The notes beneath the pieces were generated by a model, which searched no databases, was not told the origin of the DNA, and was given only the letters and a program-made list of their open reading frames with translations. 64,000 bases of DNA, taken from the NCBI GenBank assembly GCA_003439945.1, contig QVRM01005487.1, positions 1-64,000 on the forward strand, given 5' to 3'. Source of the DNA: Dermanyssus gallinae. Taxonomy: Eukaryota > Arthropoda > Arachnida > Mesostigmata > Dermanyssidae. Numbering within the stretch: position 1 is the stretch's first letter; each line of letters starts with the position of its first letter. The position numbers and the translations under genes were made by a program. Positions 57,866-64,000 of this stretch are shown here, in pieces.

Positions 57866-60800
57866 CTAGGTTTGCGCATCGATGGCGTCAATCATGTCGA
57901 GCAGCGTGTCCTCGTGAGGTGTGAAAGCTTTACACTCGATCTCTTCCGGCGGTTCTTCGATCTTCGCCGCGGCTGCTGAGGTGCGCCGCCGCTCCATGGT
58001 CAGGTCAATGATCTGATGGCCACACAGCACAAGAACAAAACATTACTCACACAGCGTAGTTGAGGCTGACATACCTAAATAAACATGTTTACGCAATTTG
58101 GTAGAGAAAAATAATCGGAAAGCTCATAAAAAGAAAGGATATGCTTAACTGCTAAGCGGTCTTATAGCCGTGCTTTGGCACGATTCTACAGGTCATTCAC
58201 TACGGTATACGCTACTTCTAGGGTCGTGATTTTGTCACGCAGAATTGTGTCTAGCGCGCTCATCTATCATATGCGCGCAGATACAGAAATGAGCACCATT
58301 TTCATGATCTTCATCATATTTATGCCATCATAAGGCGGTTAATTGGTTACCTTTAGAGTCTCTTCCTGCTGGCCAGTAGCTGGACTAAGGACCTCACCAT
58401 GGAGGTCTGATGGCGAGGTGAAATCTCCAAGCAGATTGAGTGCGACGCAGTCCTGTCCCCTGGGGCTCTTTGACAGTGTCGGGTTGACAAGCTGCATGAG
58501 GAGACTGAGTTCGTTTGAAGCGTTGCCTTTCTTTCCCTTACCGGTTCCGCTCGGCAGGGCCAGGTCAGTCGGCGGCGACCTCGACTAGAACACAGTTAGT
58601 ATACCGTGCATCTCTTACTTACATATGTACTTGTCAACACGCTGTTTCGTTGTATTGTTATTCCCCAAGATCGCATCGTTCACAGATGGCCAGAGAGCCC
58701 AGCAGAAAAAAATAGATTGATAGAGAGTTTTAACACCATTATTTGCAGACGTTTCGTTGACTTGGGAATCTTCTTTTGATAAAACAGTAAGTGTTTTTCT
58801 GTGCCTAGACTCAATGCTCTAACACTGCTCTTTTCCTGCCCCCGTGAGATATCAATAGTCCACTTTTTTTAGCTACAGCTTTGGAGCTAAATCACGGTTT
58901 GTTGGCATGGCGAATGGCCAAGTGGGCTTATGGCTACTCATGTAAGTTTATTTAGTTGTGTAAAGAAGATACCCTACAAAGACACACCACTTTCATAACA
59001 GTAAAGCCAGAATCAAGCCAAACCTGGTAGGCCGTTGTGTACATGTTGGTTCCGAGTATTGTTCCCCGACGACTGCCATAGGGCACTTTGTGAGAGCTAA
59101 AGTGTGAAGCAGTTACAAACGATGACTCCTTGAGAAGCGTTTCGTCGAGGCCGTACTCACGAATTGTCCCATTTACTTCGAAACCTTCGGGCACGTAACC
59201 GAAAAGAGGCATTGCGAAAACACCTGCAAGTGAAGTTTTCATTTGGATGTTTAAGCACACGTTATTTAAGACCAGAGATCAGGTAGGATTGATGGAGAAG
59301 CCTCGGCGGAAGCAATCCGTTTACAGAGGGGATAACAGTGTGACACTGTTGTACAGTTGCAATTGTACTTAAACATCATGACGACACCCAATGAAAATCG
59401 ATGGGCTATAGTGTATTCCACATCTGTGTAGGGCAATTTGAGGAGTCACTACTAAAGTTAATATGAGCATTTTGGAAACAAATTTATCGTATTAACGACC
59501 TGGCGAACGAGAGAACTTTTTTTTGTCCGTACCTCAGGCCTTAAGGCCCATTGCGATCGTCGAGACATGTTTTGTACTGAATATATGTTAAATAAATATG
59601 TATGTTATATTGAAAAAAGAATTCATCAAATGTGTGACGCTACGCAAACATGTAGAAATATTTGTAAAATGACAAGCACGTGCTAGCGGCTGTAAAGAGC
59701 TGATTCCTGATTGCTTGGCCGGCTCTAAGATCCGGTCTCCACACAATCATTTCCTCGTTAGTTTGTTTGGTCTTATGCTATTCGGCTGCTACTCGCTATC
59801 GTCTCTCTTCATTGTGGCAACGAGTGGCGAGCGGTCAAAGCAGAGGCACCACAAGCAGAAATTCGGTGTATGCCCTAGGTTCTGTAGTACCTTCTGTGCA
59901 TACAAAGTAACTTAGCACTAATAACTAAATTGCGTAGTACCAAGCAAACTAATTTTCTATTTAACGTAAGGTGGCATTCACAGTTTGCGTGGGACGTTAA
60001 AAAGCTCCGCACCTGCGTGCCAGATACCGCTTGGCAGCTGAAAAAAGTTATACTCAGGTGCCATTTTTGAATGGCCGCTGAAAAAGGTTATATTTAGGTG
60101 CCGCATTTAAGCAATTAAAATAAGGAAACAGGTCGTTCCTGTACTCAGGGCGCCTACATCTCCCGAGAACGTCGCCCCACGATGCGAGGTGTCAGTTTAG
60201 TGAAAATGGTTTGCACTTGCTCGAAAGAGAAATATAATGATGTAAGTGTCTAACTTGCTAACAAACAGCTACCAGTAAGACGTCTAAGTGGACTGACAAT
60301 TTATATTCTATGCTATTTAAAAGAGCCGATTATCGAGACAGCACCGATTAGCTGCTTATGCGGCAGTACACGGAACGAAAACGACTTGCCAGTTTGTTTT
60401 TGGACGCCCGATTTAAGAAACATCGATATTCGAACGTGGAGATCTTGCAGAAATGTAAGAATCTGGTAGCGAATCGTCTGGAACTCGGCCAGCGACGTAG
60501 AGAAGAAGATCTCCACAAGGCTATCCTTCACGAACGCTATCCGCTCCGTCAACTGAAAGTATTTGCACGATGATAGAAGATATTGAGAATCGATATAGGG
60601 AATTGTTGAGCTCGTTAAAGCAAATATTTTTCTAATGGCACATGGTCTCTGAGAAGTCTTGTTTCGGAGTGACAGTGAAATTACTACAGTTTGTGACACT
60701 AGTGTTATTGCCCGATATATAAGCATAAACTATGCGAGACAACCAGTCTTCCTAGACAGAAACTAAGCACACCGTCGTGCTCGTGAGAAAATTCTTGCTT

Positions 60801-61144
60801 CTTCCGAAGAAATATAAGACTGATCAGAAGATGCGACATGGTCTCTTAGAAGAGAATTCGCAAACAATGAAGTTTTTATTAGCTTTCACTCCAAAGACCT
60901 CATAATCATAATTTTAATAACTCCGTAACCACCTTAGTTTCTGTCTAGGAGGACTGGTTGTCTCGCAACAGCACATTTTATGCTCCTGTATCGGGCAAAA
61001 ACGCTAGTATCACAAACTCTAGTAATTTCATTCTCACTCCGAAACAAGACTTCTTAGAGACCATGTTCCAGTGGAAAAAAATATTAGCTTTAACGAGCTC
61101 TACAATTTCTTATATCGACTATCAAAACGTTGTGTTACACCCTG

Positions 61145-61192
<48 letters not shown>

Positions 61193-61640
61193 CTTCCTAC
61201 TCCGGTATATTGCTACAGCTTACATACTTGTATGCATGTATAGCTATTTTCTATCATTTGCATCAAGTATGTGTATATATATATATATATTTATCATTCT
61301 CAGGGTTTTGTCGATGGCTGACGTACAAACCTCAAGGTTTTCCTTGACGTACGTCTCGATGGTGTCTAGGTGATTGAGAGTGACGGCGACACTCTGTCGA
61401 GGCGAGGGGATCATCAAAAGCTGATACTTAAAGACCATTGTCATGAGGTCGTAGAGCTTATCCATGGATTCGCGGTTCAGACGCATTATCGAAGAGTGCA
61501 CGACTCGTTCAAAGAGACACTTGATGAACTTGGCCGATGACAGCGACAGCGTGTCCAACTTGAGCAGCTCGGCTAAAAATAATGGCCAAAAAGTGCCACC
61601 ACTCGATCAGTACACAGTCCTCTTCCATTATCGTATAGAA

Positions 61641-61677
<37 letters not shown>

Positions 61678-61908
61678 CCGGAATGGAGTAAGTGAGGCCA
61701 ATTGCCGGCAACTCGACTCGCGTACGAACCACGAGTCACGGTTGTCATCTTGGCAAATCGCGAATCGAACTTTCTAAAAATATGTGGATTTGTGTTTATG
61801 TTAGTATAAAGAAACTGCGATCAGTTAAATGGCTCCTACTAACACAAACTATGGTCAGTAATAATATTTACAGGGTAAAGTAGTTTCACATGCAAATACT
61901 CGGAGGAA

Positions 61909-61939
<31 letters not shown>

Positions 61940-63875
61940 CGTTGTCATGAGAGGCACAAACAGGTTATGACAAAACTAGCTGTCCTTCAAAAGCTAATCG
62001 GAACAGAGATAAATTGAAGTTATTGCACTTTTGCATAGTTGGTTGCCTTAAAATTATGGGTCTTGTCAGGGCTATCAGTAAAAATCCACCCACTGCTGGT
62101 GGTGGCGAAAGAGCAAGCTTCGAAAGGGTGAAGCTACAACTGCTGCTAATCTTGACTAGCTAATAAAATTGACTGCTAATAAAATGAAGCAAAAATTAAA
62201 GATTGACTGCTAATAAAATGTAGCGGCTCCAATGGCGTATGAACGAAAAGGGTACGCGACGGTAGAGACTTATGCGGCGTGGAGCGGTAAGACCGCAGTT
62301 TTTCGAAAGATTGGCGTCTTCGACAGAAAACCACATCCTGCTTACTAACGCGAGGTATTACACAGCACATGCGAGATAGAGGACAATGTCGGCTGCCGTC
62401 CTAATCCTTGTCGGAAATAGTGAAGGGTTGGACATCAATACCGCGTTACTATTTTTAAAAATTGCCCCAGCGATCTCATACGTCATGACGACTAAAAGCG
62501 AAAAACCTAAAGCAGCTTGATCGTATAAAATCAGCCTTGCTGAAAAAAATTTAGGCTAGGGCTACCCAATAATTTTTTCGCCACTCTCGCACATGATCTA
62601 GTCGAAGAACGAACGTCTGTGGCAGACATTTAATATTATTATTATTGGGCAATTATCAGTCGGACCGGAGTTCGGTGGCGGTCATCTATCCGTGTTAAGA
62701 TCAAGCTCACAGTCCGCAAATGGACCACCAACAATATTAACTCGTCATAGATTGGATATCGTATGCCCTGCCCCCCCCGCCCCCATGAACCGGCCATAAC
62801 AATCGAGCGGGTGTTACTATAGGAAATTTGCAAAATTGATCAACTTTCTGTTTACAAGCAAGGTGCCCGCATAGTTTGCGGCTATCACGGGGAAACGCGT
62901 TGGAAAGAGAGCCTTCTTTATAGCTCTTCCGCTACTTCCCCCCGTGGCTGATTTTGGGCTTATTTAATTACCCTCGATACATTATCATTAATTAGTCGTC
63001 GGCGCGAGGTCACCTGTTTCTCTTATACTATTATTCCCCAATATAGCTCACAATTCAAATTCAAAAACTCATTAAAATGTAGATATCTCGCCACAAATAG
63101 CTGACCCGTTAAGGTATGGACAGTACGGGTCTCTTTAGATACTATTAATGCTCTACTCTAACTGGCTTCATCAGTTAATTAAATACATGTTTTCAAATGC
63201 ACCCCGGCTACGTATCCTCTGCATACCAAATGCACGTGTGCTATGTTTGGAGACACGTTTGTTGCTACTAATACTAAAATTTACCCCAGGTTGAATAGTT
63301 TGAAACATGCAAGGGTTGTATATGCAGGTAATGGTCAGTTCGTTTGTAAGTGTAGCTTAAAAGGTTTAGTACTACTTAGTTCTCAACAAAAAAAAATACA
63401 ACATAACAAACAAACCAGCAATACCAATACCCTCAAGAAGTAGCTAACACGTGCATTTTAATAGCCTTTTAGAACTAGCTGTAATTTATGTCAAATGGGA
63501 GAATCGACAAGTGCAATAACAGCCTTTGCAAAATGCTGCAAAATGTTAATACTGCGATTGCAAACCAAAATCGAAAAGTAAATTAAAAGATGCATACATT
63601 ATCTTCTACGCGTGACGCCGTGGATCTACACCGGGCAGTCTCTAAGCATTTCAGATGGTCAAGGTTTGAATATATATATATTTTTTTTGTTTTTTACACC
63701 TACCCATTGTATCAGGATAGAGAAAGCAGCCAATCACCTCCTGTAGAACCCGGCTGGTTTTATCCTGGGCGACCTTTTGTGCACTGAGGCGCTGCTGAAG
63801 GATGTACACCATTTCGCCGCCCAAATTCAGGTACAGCACAAGTGTTGCTTTGTCGATGCGTTCCATTGGCTCCAT
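57866..63875 (-). CDS. OSCP1: Organic solute carrier partner 1 (OSCP1 family), complete six-exon gene
   Basis: A conserved animal protein of the OSCP1/NOR1 family. It is reported to stimulate organic solute uptake in vertebrates and is widely associated with cilia; the molecular mechanism is not settled. Exons on the minus strand: 63704-63875, 61331-61572, 60372-60552, 59024-59223, 58351-58584, 57866-58012. Every junction is GT-AG and in phase, giving 391 aa against about 389 in human. Landmarks: LYLNLGGEMVYILQQRLSAQ (residues 15-34), SSIMRLNRESMDKLYDLMTM (about 91-110), NHLDTI, EFQTIRYQILTFLQDLHVRI (about 165-184), GTILGTNMYT, an ELSLLMQLV segment, and a C-terminus DTLLDMIDAIDAQT that matches the acidic end of orthologs. 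The start was chosen as the first ATG. A second Met three codons in is possible. Intron 2 carries a foldback repeat and intron 3 a short tandem repeat. Confidence 0.96.
60034..60112. repeat. Imperfect tandem duplication, 40-bp period, in OSCP1 intron 3
   Basis: Units GCAGCTGAAAAAAGTTATAC (60034) and GCCGCTGAAAAAGGTTATAT (60074) continue in parallel through CAGGTGCC / TAGGTGCC. Confidence 0.8.
60578..61135. repeat. Large inverted repeat (foldback element) in OSCP1 intron 2
   Basis: The left arm, about 60578-60775, is the reverse complement, at roughly 80-85% by eye, of the right arm, about 60932-61132. Matching pairs include GAGCTCGTTAAAGC with GCTTTAACGAGCTC, GAGAAGTCTTGTTTCGGAGT with its complement near 61037, ATTGCCCGATA with TATCGGGCAAA, and GCGAGACAACCAGTC with GACTGGTTGTCTCGC. 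The spacer is about 155 bp with no ORF. The right arm ends near TACACCCTGTATA next to a (TA)n array. It looks like a non-autonomous foldback or MITE-type transposon. Confidence 0.85.
61150..61189. repeat. (TA)n array beside the foldback element
   Basis: About 20 TA units immediately beyond the right arm of the inverted repeat, in OSCP1 intron 2. Confidence 0.95.
61643..61675. repeat. (TA)n array in OSCP1 intron 1
   Basis: About 16 TA units. Another array lies at 61910-61936 in the same intron. Confidence 0.95.
61960..62015 (+). repeat. Dispersed short repeat shared with 934-985
   Basis: GGTTATGACAAAA, then CCTTCAAAAGC, occur here and at 937-968 with similar spacing. Both lie just 3' of a (TA)n array. 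Confidence 0.5.
62150..62222. repeat. Short direct repeats in OSCP1 intron 1
   Basis: GACTGCTAATAAAATG occurs at about 62171 and 62204, with a related GACTAGCTAATAAAAT at 62154. Confidence 0.75.
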
Positions 63876-64000
63876 GGCTGCTGGGCGTTAATGCTAGGTG
63901 CAACTAAGTAGTATACGCGCAGGTGACACGCAAACAGACGTACGCAATTTACGCTGTACGCTCCGCGGAAGTGTTGTAATGACCAGTGAGGACAGCGGCG
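63876..64000. promoter_or_regulatory. Region upstream of OSCP1 (5' UTR/promoter)
   Basis: The 125 bp before the minus-strand start codon are GC-richer than the introns. This suits a TATA-less promoter or 5' UTR, but no specific element is identifiable. The window ends here. Confidence 0.25.

Overview
The window is nuclear DNA from an animal, most likely an arthropod. The protein-coding genes are split by spliceosomal GT-AG introns, the tRNA is eukaryotic in layout, and intergenic space dominates. Dozens of (TA)n microsatellites, CAA/CAG-rich tracts, decayed non-LTR retrotransposons and tRNA-derived SINEs fill that space. The general look (long TA arrays, polyQ/polyH exon, R2-like and R1-like retroelements) would suit a chelicerate such as a mesostigmatid mite, but nothing in the window proves the species.

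Three multi-exon protein genes could be assembled exon by exon with matching splice phases. (1) A plus-strand gene at 25286-33541 encodes a ~1,209-aa C2HC/C2H2 zinc-finger protein with a 740-codon Gln/His-rich exon. I do not recognise an ortholog; it looks like a transcription-factor-type protein. (2) A minus-strand gene at 40391-43968 encodes the mitochondrial succinyl-CoA ligase alpha subunit (SUCLG1): five exons, 322 aa, with a 33-nt last exon. (3) A minus-strand gene at 57866-63875 encodes OSCP1: six exons, 391 aa, complete. One intact tRNA-Arg(CCG) lies at 52488-52560. A tentative fourth gene on the minus strand (47554-48316) is suggested by phase-compatible exons carrying a transmembrane segment.

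Layout: 1-7300 is intergenic, with a dense TA-array cluster, a TATA-box-like site followed by a low-complexity ORF, and an R1/Jockey-type retrotransposon fragment. 7300-10000 holds a 5'-truncated R2-superfamily element sitting inside a (TA)n array. 10000-25200 is gene-poor and holds SINEs, a dispersed repeat family, palindromes and low-complexity tracts. 25200-33760 is the zinc-finger gene, with another RT fragment in intron 2. 33760-40390 is apparently empty. 40390-43970 is SUCLG1. 43970-53500 is low-complexity, with SINE, hairpin, possible membrane-protein exons and the tRNA. 53600-55400 is a second, different retrotransposon with an endonuclease-like C-terminus. 57866-63875 is OSCP1, with a foldback element in intron 2.

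The three genes have no obvious functional link, as is normal in an animal genome. The most interesting unexplained material is the SINE family with a perfect 15-bp target-site duplication, the association of mobile DNA with (TA)n arrays, the tandem splice donor that may switch the zinc-finger gene between two C-termini, and the large inverted repeat in OSCP1. All identifications come from reading motifs and from remembered family features. No database search was run.
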